Assembly (NCBI GenBank): GCA_947846985.1
Contig: CANTUZ010000002.1
Location: 135,121,889-135,185,888, forward strand
Reading direction: 5' to 3'
DNA: 64,000 nucleotides
From: Fratercula arctica
Lineage: Eukaryota > Chordata > Aves > Charadriiformes > Alcidae
Below, in pieces: positions 37,636-49,804 of the stretch. Under the pieces are notes generated by a model. The model did not search any database. It saw only the letters and a list, made by a program, of their open reading frames with translations, and was not told where the DNA came from. Position numbers and translations under genes: made by a program. Position 1 is the stretch's first letter, and each line of letters starts with the position of its first letter.

Positions 37636-38472
37636 GTCAGCAGTAACAAACAAAAACTGTTGTATGCTAACTAAGCGTGAAGAATCCTGCCTGATAGTAT
37701 GAAGGTACACAGATGTGTAGGGCCAGAGCATGGATGACAGTCCTCTCCCTCTTTGTAGAACCTTCGTTTATATTGTCTAGGAGGCACTGGGTTCACATGT
37801 GACTACCCATCACTAGTATGAGGGATGTTATGACATTCTTCTAATTCATCATCCTTCCACAATAATCAACTACAACATTTTTAAGTTCCTGATCTACACA
37901 TTTTATCCCAATTTGCTTTAATGATTGGGCATACTAAAGGTTACTATTCATTGAGGAATTTTCTTTTGATCTTCTATGGCAAGTTGGTGAATATTAAACC
38001 CAATGAATTTATCCTATGCTGATCATACTTAAAATTTCTTCTGTGTTATCAGTCCTTGTAGTGATCTTCCTTTAATTACAGATATAACTGCTATGTATAT
38101 ATAAAAGATAATGAAATATTTATATGCATATATAATTTTATATAATAGGCTATTATCACTGAAATATATAGAACTCAATCTGAAAAAAAATCCAAACAAA
38201 CTCAAGAATATCTTATCGTTACCAGTCTCCAACTTCTGATTTTCTGAGCAAATAGATCGTCTCTTAGAAGGGTCTTTTAAAATATATCTGCAAGAATAGA
38301 AAGGACTAGAACAGGTTAAGGAGAGCTGTTTCATTTTTGTTTTATTTTGGATTGGTTATTGTCCAAATAAATGCTCCTGGAGCTCAGCCCAGTTTGGGCT
38401 CTGCACCAGGGCTTATGAAACTGACAATACTGGCTTCAACCAGGGTTTCCCACTCTCCTTTCTTCCTTACAG

Positions 38473-38565
38473 ACCTGTGGAGCTGATCCTCAGGTAGAAC
38501 TGCAGCTTCTGAGACCTTCAGCCCTTGATTCAGCACCTCAGGGTGACAGGGGCTGGTGTGTTCAG
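38473..38565 (+). other. Candidate exon (93 bp, open frame), unproven
   Basis: A strong acceptor-like sequence 'ctctcctttcttccttacag' ends at 38,472 and a donor-like 'ttcag|gtaagg' begins at 38,566. The 93 bp between them are a multiple of three. They are open in one frame only (TCGADPQVELQLLRP..., ending ...GWCVQ); the other two frames stop early. The segment is GC-richer than its surroundings. No homology is recognised. A cryptic splice pair in non-coding sequence is equally possible. Confidence 0.25.
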
Positions 38566-41500
38566 GTAAGGCTCCTGTCAGAACCTCAGAGGATCCATAT
38601 GAAATACTTCGCAGTCAATGAACTCATTTGCAGTCAATGAAATTTGTATTTCTTACAAATAGCTATTTCATCCTAAATATATCCTGTTGCTTCTACTTAG
38701 ACAAGATAAAACAAAATTAAAGCATATTAAAGCATTCTGTGACTTCCTTCATTCAGAAGTAAAGTGACCTTTCTTCACTAGCTCAAGGAGGATTAAGATG
38801 AAGTGACCCAAGACCACTCTACATCTGAATTAAAGCACCCGTACAAAGCTTTAATGCTCTGTAGCTAGTGTGCGATGGTTAATTTCTTTTAAGTTCTCCT
38901 GAATATCCTGTGACTTTTTGATGTTAATGGGCTTGTTCCCCCATTACAAACCTCTTAATAAACTGTCATGATTTACCAAGGTACTTAAATATGTGGTTAA
39001 TTTAAAGCACATAAGTGAGTCCATTCGTTACAATGACACTTCACTTCTCCTTTAAGTTAAACATACACTTTCTGCATTGTAGCCTGAAAGTCAGCCTGTT
39101 AACAAAGGATGGTTTTGGGACACCTTACTTCCCAGTCCTGCAAGGTGTTGATCACTCTGCTCCTAACCATCACAAGAGAAATACTGGATTCTCAAAGTTT
39201 CACAAAATTCCTCAGCACCTTGAAGAAACAAATCTACCCTCTATCAGTCAGCAAAATCAAAGGTTGATTTACATGTGTCTGCCTGCCTTCACAGTTTGAG
39301 GCAATTTTGTGCTCACAAATCATTGACCTGGATTCATGTGCCTAAAGTGAATGTGAGTACAAATATTAGCTGTTATCTAATCACCCAAAGAATATTTGCA
39401 CCTGTTATGAATTATGCATGCAGAAATTCAAGCTCAATTATTTGTATATGCAAAGTTGAATACACAAAAAGAACCATTTCTTAAAATCTAGGACAAGACA
39501 TTAAACTCACTACATTTTATACAAGTACTGACTTATCAGAATATTGAATATTTTATGTCTGGGTAAGAGCATATGCTTAAAAGTGGTAAAATATAGATTA
39601 AGACAAGATTCCTCACATAAGAACAGGATAATGTCTCTTGCCAAAATGCCCATTTTGAATGTATTTGGTAAACTTACTCAAAGAAGACAATAGCCTCTGT
39701 CATTAGAGAAGATAAATTTTTGTGCTTGTGTATGCAAATTACTGTGTTTAAAAATAAGATCTTTAAAATTTCAGTTCAATCTAGGCATAAGGAAATGAGG
39801 AAGAAATCTTTATGAAAGTAAAACAGTGAAAAGAAGCAAAAAATGTCCCTGAGCTAAGGTAACAAAAATTTCCAAAAGAACGAATATTTTCTAAGATGAG
39901 CTGTGGTCTTGTCTTGTTTCCATTGGTCTACCTGCTACTGCAAATGGACAGTTGCAACAGCATGAGACTGGGAAATACTTTTCCCATCATTTCCTTGCTA
40001 AGGAGGTAAGTCAGAATAATGCCTATTACCAGATAAGACAAGGGAAAAGAATTAGCTAGGGCCTCAGGAGAGTACTCATGTTTTGACGGTTGACAAGGAG
40101 AGATCAAGAGGGAGAAAGAATTGTACAAGTAGGGGAGGTGGAGAGAGTTACCAGGAATCTTACACAGTCCTTCCGAAAGAAAGTTATGCTAAGAATAAAA
40201 AAAACCCTTTGCAAACAGGGATTCCACAACATTTCTTGAGCTGCACAGTTGAACTGCTGATGCCTTTGCATCAGCCTTTGCGTTCTGTTTAGCTCCCTGC
40301 TATAAGTTTACAGCAAGAGCCTGGTAGTGTAAATGATGTGATGTAATTTTAGTCGTGAGAATGAATCTGGCTGTTCAATTTCTGTTCGTGACTAAGTGAA
40401 AAACAGTCTCAAGATAAAAACACACTTCTTTATATTCCTTCTGAAAATAGGGTTTTGACTTCAGACATGTGATAGGCATAGCTGAGCATACATGACCCAG
40501 ATTCACAATTTTCTGTGCTATGAGTTTTGTTTTCCTTGATGCACAGTGAGCAATCTAAGCTATTCTAAAAAAACAACTTACAGTGACTCAAAACCACAGT
40601 GGAAAACATTCCAATAGCAGTCGTTTTCATTCTTTCCAAACAAATGACCATCTGAAAAAGTAGTCATTATTTTAAATTTTGAACCAACATAGCCTTTAAA
40701 ATTGAAATACGAAAAAGAATTTATTTTCTGTATATCCTCCCAAACTGCTGTCCATTTACTGTAAGAATATCTAAGTATTTCAAGTCTAAACAGGAGAGGA
40801 AGAATTTAGTCTGTGCTATTTTAAGTTCAGAGAAATCTTTAGGCAAAGCAAAACACCCTAGTAATCACCATAGATGAAACAGAAATGCTTCAAAGAAGTA
40901 AATTTGCAATTTTCAGTCTATTTTTCATTTAAGAAAATGTCCTGAAAGTCCTTGAATTTTGACAGTCTTGCATCAGCTAGCTGCCTGCAGCATTCCCCTG
41001 GGCCTGCTTTTCAGATACTCTCAGGTTGGGATCTATAATAACACTGCTTCATATCACAAGCACAAACAGCTTTTCTTGCATACTTATCTCATTGCTATCT
41101 TGGAAACTGTATGCATAGCACAATAGCTTTTCAAATATTGAGGGAATATTCAATTGTTATGTTATCTCCCTTGCAGCACTCCCTCAAAAAGCAGCACGAG
41201 TATTTTCATCCTTTGCTTAATGTCATATATACTGTTTCCTTACTTTCCATTGCACAGATTCAAACCCTAAAATAACAGTTGAATTAAAAATAACTGACCA
41301 AGAAATAAATTATTAAATCCTCTAGAAGACATAGGCCAAATTTTCAAAGGCAAGTGACTCCGTATTACTGACTACATTATTATGACCAGATGCAGATTTA
41401 CCAGGACAGACTTGATTGGAAATTCACCTCCTGAATCACATGGCTGGTACATCACATGTTTCTACACAGTACAACATGACTGCATGATTATGCAGCCTTT

Positions 41501-41641
41501 TCCTCAACATCCATTTGTTTTAGAGATATGTCCATGTGCGAAAGTAACGGAAGATTGGCAAGGAGGATTGTAAACATGCTGAAGTGACTTGCAGCTGGGA
41601 TGTCAAAGAACACATATATCACACTAATCATTGTTTAGTCT
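38566..41641. other. AT-rich non-coding sequence
   Basis: No gene recognised. A possible ancient palindromic repeat relic at 39,128-39,235 is listed separately. 38,740-38,840 has weak antisense-MIR resemblance ('gattaagatgaagtgaccca'), too weak to call. Confidence 0.5.
39128..39235. repeat. Possible ancient inverted-repeat element relic
   Basis: 'cagtcctgcaaggtgttgat' at the left and 'attcctcagcaccttgaaga' at the right are approximate reverse complements (CTGCAAGGTGTTGA versus TCAGCACCTTGAAG). They resemble the arms of an old amniote palindromic repeat with CAGGATC..TGCAAGGTGCTGAGC termini. Identification is from memory and the copy is badly decayed. Confidence 0.35.
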
Positions 41642-42010
41642 TGTGTGCTTGACAAGTAGAACATCTGTACTTGGCTAACATAGGCCTGTGATAGACTTGG
41701 AGGCACCTTATCAAACATGCTTGAGATTCCTGCCCTGCTGTCAGAAAGATCAAAGCACAGTGGAAAACTACGCCTGCTTGAATCCCTGATATGTAGGCAA
41801 GAACAGCAAGTTTGGACCCTCTGTCTCTCCCTCACTACTAAAAACTCTCTAGCAAGGACCGAGCTCCATGCTGCTTGCATTCCTGCTTGTGTGCCTGTGC
41901 CCGGGTGCTGCTTCAGAGATTCCCTGGTCCACGAGGTATCAAGATTAAATTTACTCTGCATTTCATTTGGTTTTGTTGTTGTTCCTGTGTCTTGCCTGTG
42001 GTGGCTCACA
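41642..42010 (+). mobile_element. Possible solo LTR (369 bp), family not identified
   Basis: The segment starts TGTGTGCTTGAC and ends GGTGGCTCACA, giving TG...CA boundaries. It is GC-richer than its flanks. It has an ATTAAA at 41,944-41,949, followed by a GT-rich stretch ('ttttgttgttgttcctgtgt') as expected of an R/U5 polyadenylation region. The 6-mers just outside are TAGTCT and TGGTCC, which match at four of six positions with two transitions, compatible with a decayed target-site duplication. No internal retroviral sequence is present. Opposite-strand frames in it (41,635-42,018 minus; 41,717-42,049 plus) are not recognisable as proteins. Confidence 0.45.
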
Positions 42011-43093
42011 TGGTCCATTCTTGATTATGGTTATAGGTGCATAGCATAGGATCCAGTACCTGGTAAAAACATATTTGTTTGTTTCCATGTCAACCAAGAG
42101 TTCAATTAAGATGCCCAACACAGGTATCTACTGACATTTGAGATACCAGGATAGCCTGCTGTCTCCGCTGATGTCTAGTGGCTGCTCTTGAAGAGCATGG
42201 TCATGCGTATGAGTCTCAAAAATATTGTGTTTGTCACCTCTATGGAGAAATTAACATTGCAGGATAGCTTAAATGGCATGTGCTGCCTACGTCTGGACAC
42301 CTGAATCAAGCTCTTGGTGCCTAATATCCCCTTATAATCAATGAATATCTGGTCAACACAGTAAAAAGAGTATGGAAAACTATTCACTTTGCCCTACAAT
42401 AGATACGTATTTGTTGTTCAGGTGATTATAGACTCCATTGACCATATCAAATATAATGTGAGTTTAGATACATGGCTCACATGAAGATACTGACAATAAG
42501 GCACAGAATTTAAGTGTTTTATTGCATAAGATAACCCCCAACCCCTCAATTTCCATAAGCAAGGACACATACTCTTCTCGAGAGCTGGTGTTCTATGTCC
42601 TCATGTATAAAGTATGCAGGTATCTAAAATGGGATTCATGCCCATTGAAGAGGATAATCTACAAATCCATGCATACTTTGATGCCAAGACTTTACCTATG
42701 CATTTAATTTTAGCATGCATTTCTAGGTCTCTTTTTCTGCTTACTCCAAACTGCCACAGTCTTGGCCACATTTCAGGGCTAAGCTTGATTTATTAAATAT
42801 TAAAATATACAAAGTTTTGAAAGGCTAGTCTCCCTGCTACAAGAGGACAGTTCTCATTATTGAGCAGCTGATTATGAAACCTATGCTTTCCCAAAACACA
42901 CTGTATCAAGCCAGCTAGATCACTGCCTTGGAAAGGAAGGGGCTATAAATTAGAACCTTCTTAAAATACTGAGGCCATTAATCCCTGATCATTATCTTAA
43001 ATGGGATGAATCTCTCTCTGCGAGTAGCTATTCTTATGGAAGTAGTCTAGGTGACTGGATAACTAAAGTTTTATCTATCTGAGGCTGGGTGAG
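42011..43093. other. Unique non-coding sequence between two LTRs
   Basis: No gene or repeat recognised. Confidence 0.5.
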
Positions 43094-43885
43094 TATGGTG
43101 GGTTGGCCCCGGCTGGCAGCCAAGCACCCACACAGCTGCTCATTCAGTCCCCCCACACCCCACAAGCGGGATGGGGAGGAACAAGAGTGAGAAAACTCGT
43201 GGGTCAAAATAAAAGCAAGGAAATCATGCAGCAATTACTCTCACAAGCAACGCAGACTCAACTCTTCTTGAGCCTGGGGAATTTAAGTTAATTTAAAATA
43301 TTTAATTACTGATTTGGGTATTGGGAAACAAAGACGACAAACATTTAAACACTTAGAGAAAACACCTTTCCTCCTTCTTTCCCCAGATCACCTTCACTGC
43401 AAGCCTCTCCTCCCACCTTGTTACCGCCGCAGGTTACTCAAGTCCCTTTGGTGAGGCGATGCGTGGGGCAGGGGGTGAGAGTCAGGGCACAGTGGTGTCT
43501 CCTGACATTCCTTCTTCCTTACACTGCCATTGCTCCTTCCTTCATGCTCATTTCCTCCTCTCTGGTGTCTCTGGTGTGAGTCCTTCATGGTCCACAGCCC
43601 CTCTGTGGGCATTGCCAGCTCCACCACGGAGCACTTCTTATGCTCTCACATCACTGATCCTTTTCTTTCAGGTTTTACTGTCCTTTCTTAAATATGTTTT
43701 CCCAGAGGCACCCCCGCTAGGCTGAGGGGTTTGACTGTGCCCTGTGGTGGGTCCGTTGGAACCAGCTGGAACCAGCTGGAACTGGCTGGGACTGGCTGTG
43801 TCCCGTACAGGGCAGCCCCGGCCTCTCCTCACAAAGGCCGCCCCACAGCCCTCCACTGACAACACCTTGCTGTTTATACCGAACA
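43094..43885 (-). mobile_element. Solo LTR of an avian ERVL-like element
   Basis: Left end 'tatggtgggttggccccggc', then 'ctggcagccaagcaccca', 'gagaaaactcgtgggtcaaa' and 'cgcagactcaactcttcttg'. The right end is 'gacaacaccttgctgttta' then 'taccgaaca'. These match, from memory, a common neoavian ERVL LTR read in antisense. On the minus strand it starts TGTTCGG and carries a TATTTAA box (plus 43,688-43,694). A 10-bp repeat of about four units lies at 43,761-43,800 (ACCAGCTGGA-type). The flanking 5-mers GTGAG (43,089-43,093) and GTGGG (43,886-43,890) match 4 of 5, fitting the 5-bp duplication expected of ERVL. No internal genes, so a solo LTR. Confidence 0.8.
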
Positions 43886-46719
43886 GTGGGTTGTATCGTC
43901 TCCAAAACAACTTATTCATTTGCAGAGGTGAATCCACAGTAAGATGCCCTTCGGAGGGTAAAAGGGTCAGTGACACTTAGCTCCCCAGAGTCCTTGGTCC
44001 TGTGAAGTGGCGTGTGGCCCAAGGCAGGCCACAGACTTAAACGGTGCCAACGAAAGCTGTCTGGGAAATCTTGGGACTAAACACGATGTGAGCTACTGCC
44101 ACAACATCCACAAATGTTTCTTGCATTATTTTCCTGGTGTTCAACTTTTCCGCTGGCCTTGTTTATATGCCTGGCTTCAATTTTAAAATAAATACATTGT
44201 TTAACAAGACTATCCTGCACTGGCTGCAGAGCTTTTACTGAGAAGCTCAGAGTGAGAGCTCCCACTGTGTCACCTTGTCTACCGTGGTGGTGACCATTTC
44301 AAAGGACTTCAGCAAACTAGTCAGGCATGATCTTGATCTTTTCGTTAATCACATTGACAGCCCATAATCAGGCTGTTTTTCTCATGCCTCTCTTCCACTT
44401 TGATCTCAGGTTTTTAAAAGCTCTTCATGTTGATGTTAAACTACCTACTTTGTAATTTCTTTGTGACTGTTTCTGTATGTCTGCTAGCCAGTTTAGCACC
44501 AGTAAAATATTAATCTGGAACTGTTGTCCTGAGAAATATTATCTTCTAGGTATAATCCACACTCAAATATTTCCCTTGATGTTGCTTTGTGTTGAGATCT
44601 GGGATTTTGGTCTTCCTCTGCAGGTAGGCATATACTCTGTCTGGAGCTAACAGAGCTGCATTGACCAGAAGCAGGTACTGGAAAATTAGAAGCACACCCA
44701 ACAGGTGTCAACAGATGTGAATTTTAGGTAAATACAGAAAGTTACAGTATATAACCTTTCCCACTGCTTGCTGCATTCATTAAAGGGGTGACAAAGAGGG
44801 TCCCCACGCACTGCCGCTACTGTCTGCTAGTTAATACAGCAGAACAGCACAGTGGTTGCTTTCTTCTGTTTCTCTGACAGCTTGGCAATAATACATGAGA
44901 GGCAATTGGCTATCATCACTCATCTATGAAATCTCTGCTGTTAGAAATTACATAGAGTGGATAGATGGATCCATCTACCAACTTTCCCTGCAATTTGCCC
45001 TGACACCTACCTGATGAACAAAAGAAATTTTGTGTACTAAATATACATGGAAATTCTCAAATACCTTAAGTGGGTTTAAAATTCATAAATATGCCAATAA
45101 CATTTTAAATTTTGTGAGGCAACAAATTAGAGTGAGCTCCAACAGGCTGGCAGACATAAGGGTACTGGACGTGCAATTGCAAATATAATGTCAAAAGTCT
45201 AAAGACATTTAAAATTCAAGGGTTTAATAATTTTTAGGAATAATACATCAGAAATTATAAATTGGAGTGTCTGTTTGTTTGGTTGGTTGGTTTTTTTTAT
45301 GGGAATATACGTTAGTTTAACTAAATGTATATGAGATTGGAGAAAAAATTCTTACCATTAAAGGAAAATATAGCATAATGTTTCAAGCTGTAAAATGGTG
45401 TAAGTTCAGAATTATCCAGCAGTAACTGTTTATTCATTTGATTCTTTGCATTGTAAGGTTTATTAGATTGCTCATTTACTATGCAAATGTAACTACAGTT
45501 TAAATTTATAAGGCTACTTTGCTTAGCCATGCATATACTAAAAGGTATAAGTGTATTCTATTCTCATGCACATATGTAACTGTGGTTACTCAGTTTATCA
45601 AGCAAGAAGTGAATCAACAGTGTCACTAGGTTTGTTTTAGACTGTCACATTCTTCCATTGTTGCTTTCAGAGTCCAGTGATTTCTGAGCTAAGAGGGCAA
45701 GAACTTAGACATTCTGAGCAGTGAAGCAAAAATTGCTTTTTGTCATTAAAACCAAACCATCCTGAAAAATAGTGACTTGCTTTTAATGGATTTTTTTTTT
45801 CTTTACACAGGTGTTCACACGCATCAAGCTACCTTTAATTTGGGTGTTTTAGGATTGTACAGAAGCACAACAAATATATACAGCTGTTAACAAAGCGTAG
45901 AGCATCAATGTGTTTACTAATTCCCCACTGGGGATTGTACAAAGGGAAGGAATTGTTAATTTCTCTTTGATAATAACGAAACTTGTTATACTTTTTGTTT
46001 CTCTATAGTGGCATCATAACCACTTCATTTCTTCTGCAATCTCAAAGTTGTGACTTGTATTATGTAGTCTTCTCTTTACTTCTAGGACTTCAGTACAGCT
46101 GTAAATATTTTCTGAATTTGTGCAGTCTGATCAAAAAGTGGTATTTCAGTTCTCCCTCAGAACTGTTAAAATATTTATAAAATGACAGAATATAATCCAT
46201 TTTAAAAAACGGAATTTAGCTGCTCACTTGCTTTCAGAATGTAAAGGTCAGCCATAACTATTGATATTTTTTGTTCAAGAACCCTAAGTCATATCATGTT
46301 AGGAAAAAAGCAGATGCTATATTTTGGTAACAAGATTTGCTACTCCTTTTTTTGGAGCTGCAGACATGGAATTTGTTTGTGCAAATATCACAGTAGCATA
46401 GAAATTATACATGCATAGCAGTTCTTTCCCATTGCCACTTCTGATCTTCACAGTTTGTTTTGATTGTTAATAGCTTGATGTGTTACCAACACTCAGTGGG
46501 CCCAGTCTTGGCAAAGAGTTGAGAATAACAGCAGCCAGCAAGACAGGAATGGACATGTAAGAGTATGCATGAGTGCGATGCCCAAATTGTCTGTGTGGGC
46601 ATTTTCCCAGCACTGATCTTGGTAAAGAGGAAGACAACGATCAGTCTGATTAAACAGTAACTGGAGAATTAAGAGATGTCTGGGATGAAAAGTGATCTAA
46701 AGAGATATACAAGGGAAAC
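43886..46719. other. Unique non-coding sequence
   Basis: No gene or interspersed repeat recognised. A short T run and 'gtttggttggttggtttt' simple sequence lie near 45,270-45,298. Confidence 0.5.
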
Positions 46720-47080
46720 AAGGATTTGTAGTGGACAGGAGAAGAGGGGACAAGGGAAGCAATGGTGCTGGTGTGACCCCACCAGATGTGGCCTTGTGGC
46801 AGCAGAGGCTTTGCCTGGGCCTGGCAGCACAGCACCCCCCTGGCCCTCTGCGCTCAGCCACTGCCCCCAGATCACCCACAGCCATCATGGGGGCATTCAG
46901 AGACTTGCACCCTTGGCGTGTGGTGTCACCCGCCTCTGTGAGGATGGGGGGCAGCCAGTGCGCTCACATCTCCCAGAGCAGGGGGTGTGGGCAGGGTGTC
47001 CATATGCCCATATGAGGGGGGTCTGCACTACCCATGGCCTCTGAAGGGGTGCATGTGCATGCATCACTGTGTGGGGGATA
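46720..47080. other. GC-rich block of unknown nature
   Basis: About 360 bp of G/C-rich sequence with C and G runs in an otherwise AT-rich region. It holds several overlapping frames on both strands (for example 46,676-47,044 plus, 122 codons). None resembles a known protein, and the multiple overlapping frames simply reflect the lack of AT-rich stops. CpG dinucleotides are few, so it does not look like an active CpG island. A decayed repeat, an old CR1 5' region or an isolated exon are all possible. Confidence 0.4.
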
Positions 47081-49448
47081 AAAGGAGGGATTAAGATTTA
47101 TTTGGGTTATAGAAGGTATTTAGAAAATGATTTGTTGCTTATTAACATTTGCAATAGTATTGTAATTTATCTGTCCTATTGATAATGTTCATCCTGAATA
47201 TATAGTTCACTGATTTTAAGTTAATTGCACCTCATTAATAAATTAGTAAAACCACTCCAATCCTGATTTTGTTTAAACTACATGAACTGAGCAGGTTTTC
47301 CAAGGGACGCGGCCTTGATTTACTAACATCCTCTAAACTATGATTGAATAGTTTGGAAACATGAATGCTTATCTAGCTGTGCCCACCACTTTGCTTGCCA
47401 GTCCAGCAACTAAGCAGATTTCACTTGCACTGCATTTTAAATAAAGTTATATGAAGTGAAAAGTATTTTGCTGGCAGTTCTGCTTTTCTCACTTGAACAG
47501 TCTGGGATAGGATAGAGGGCTGAAAAGACTAGACTTTTTTGTTTGGTTTTTTTTTGGGGGGTGGGTTTGGGGTTTTATTTTTCTGTTTGTATATATTTCT
47601 TTTTAATTTTGTAGGGCTTTGGGGTTTATTTTGTTTGACTTTTTTTTTTTACAGCCACAGAGTGACCCTTAGAAGAACCTCATGCTCTCTTCCTTGCCTC
47701 TGCGCTATATTCTTCTCTCATTGATTTGCTGATTGCGGAGAAGGTGATAAATTATGTTTGGTACAGAGAGATGGTCTTCTATAAGTTAAAGATGCTTTGC
47801 CTTTCAGTCTGTGAGCTATAGCTGAATAAAAATACCTCTGATGATTGGTTTTGACATTATTTCCACCATATTTGATCACTTTTATTGGCTTCAAAATCCA
47901 AGCATGTTAATCACACTTGGCTGTTTGCACTGAAGAGTCAGAAGTAACTGAATGTAATAGCTAAATCACTCCACTGCATGTTGAGGTCTACAAAAACTGG
48001 TCCTTAATTTGACAAGTCTTTTTTAAGCCAGAGGCAGATCACGATCACCAATCAAAATTTATGTTATGATTCTAAGCCAAAACCAAAAGTTGCTTGGTGA
48101 ATTCTGAAAGAGATATAAGAAAAGATTTCTATTTTTTGAGAGCTTTAGGTGAGTCTGTTGATAAATTCCTTTGAAAAGCAGTGAGTTTGAGGTTTCTACT
48201 GGCTGAAAAATACATTTAATAGGCTAAATACCTTGGCAAACCTCTGTAACTTAATTTCCCTAATTTACACTAATGTGTAGTTGGAATATTTATTTTGCCC
48301 TCTACCTACAACACTACCAAACTAATCTTCTTTATCAGAAAATAACCTCTGGAAGGTCAGGCCTGAAATATGGTCTTTAAAATGATCTCATTCTTTCTAC
48401 ACAGTTTGCATCCCTATTACACTTAGCTTTTGCAAATGTATGCTTAGTGGTATAATGTCCTATGAACTTTTTCCTGTAGACTATTATCTGTTCTCATGCT
48501 TCTACATCTGTCTTTCCTCCCTGTTACTCATTTTTGAAAAACACTCAGATTTCATGTAAAAGAACAAATAGTATCACTCTTTATGTCTACTATTTTATAT
48601 AATCTTTAATGTAATTCTTATCTTCATTTTTGTACATCACAAGTTCTGTCAATCCACGTATACTGGTTCCACTAAATTCTAAGTGATAATTTTTCAGAAT
48701 TCATTATTTTATAATTTTCAGTGCACTGACTATTCAGGATGAAAAATTGCCTTTGATATAGTATTAAGTTGAAGTTACAAAAAAAGTTACTGCCTCAGAG
48801 ATGGTTAATATGCCATCCTTATTTTGAATGGCAAACTGCCAAATAGTGGTGGATTGATATATAATTTAACTGTTATCCATATTAGAGTAACTTGCATCTA
48901 TTAATTTTTCAGTTATGTCATTAAAATATATCAAAGAGTCCCAAAATTATAGTCAGCTTTCCAGACCAGGGGATCCAGATAACTATCCAAGGAGGACTGA
49001 GATCATCTGATCCAAGCGCATAATGGAAATGACAGTTTCCAGCCTTAGGAGAGACTACCTTTGGGGCGAGGGGGGGCATTAAGCTTTGTGATTATTCTGA
49101 CAAAAATCCTAGGCAGGTGACAGAAAGGTCACTATCAGGTGCTTCAAAACCGGCAAAAAATTATATCACTACTTGGCACTTCTGTCTTAGTAATTGGAAT
49201 GTATTTTACTGGAATCTGATTGTTTTTCTCTCTTAACTTTGACTCTTAACACAAGGGACATTTATTGCCATTATGTTCTATCCTATCTACTCTAGCTGTG
49301 TATATTCATGTTTTTCATTTTTATTAATTCTATTAATTTCAGGATTAGATAATATCTCATAGCAATTACCTACATATGCTAATTACGTATTTTGTAAATT
49401 AGCTCTCCAAGTTTAAAATTGCTTCATAATTAAATCGACTGGCCTATC
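47081..49448. other. AT-rich non-coding sequence
   Basis: No gene recognised. 48,225-48,320 has a weak MIR-like 'accttggcaaacctctgtaa', and 48,990-49,015 a weak antisense CR1-like 'gagatcatctgatccaag'. Neither is strong enough to call. 47,541-47,660 is T/G-rich. Confidence 0.45.
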
Positions 49449-49478
49449 TTTTTTTTTTTTTTAAAAAAAAAAAAAAAA
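49449..49478. repeat. T14-A16 palindromic homopolymer junction
   Basis: Fourteen T directly followed by sixteen A, a near-perfect AT palindrome. Confidence 0.95.
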
Positions 49479-49804
49479 GAGTAGCTCTATCTTTTAATTT
49501 ACTTCCTGTAAAGTGTTCTTTATTTGTAGATGTATATTTTCCACTTGTTATTGATCTTATCTTTGAATGTTCCTAATCCTTAGAATACCTGCCTCCACTT
49601 AAGTTCTTCTATATGTCTAATCCTTCAGGACCTGATTCAGTTCCCAGAGTAGGAAATAATACTCATGGAAAGTTTGATATTCTACTGTTTTTTAAAAGAG
49701 TGACCATATTAAAGAACTTTAAGGTATACTTCCTAACCAGAAGATCAGAATACATATTTTTAACATATTCTTATCAAGCTCTCTTTCACAGGTATTCTAA
49801 TACT

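Larger units (their letters stand above)
36657..38472. other. AT-rich non-coding sequence with simple repeats
   Basis: No gene recognised. A T24 tract and an (AAAC)n repeat are listed separately, and 38,085-38,145 is almost pure A/T. Frames at 36,931-37,204 overlap on both strands and look like chance. Confidence 0.5.

Noticed and set aside
38740..38840. Weak antisense MIR-like 'gaagtgacccaagacca'
   Set aside because: Only one or two blocks match and order cannot be verified, unlike the copies at 2.5 kb and 36.3 kb.
41635..42049. Overlapping frames of 127 codons (minus) and 110 codons (plus)
   Set aside because: They overlap antisense to each other inside an LTR-like unit, show no known domain, and are explained by local GC content with few stops.
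46676..47044. 122-codon plus-strand frame
   Set aside because: It lies in the GC-rich block where several frames on both strands are open at once. The composition is low-information (P, G, H, C-rich) and no family is recognised.
48985..49020. 'gagatcatctgatccaagcg', antisense CR1-like
   Set aside because: Only about 20 bp resemble CR1 and the expected neighbouring blocks are absent.
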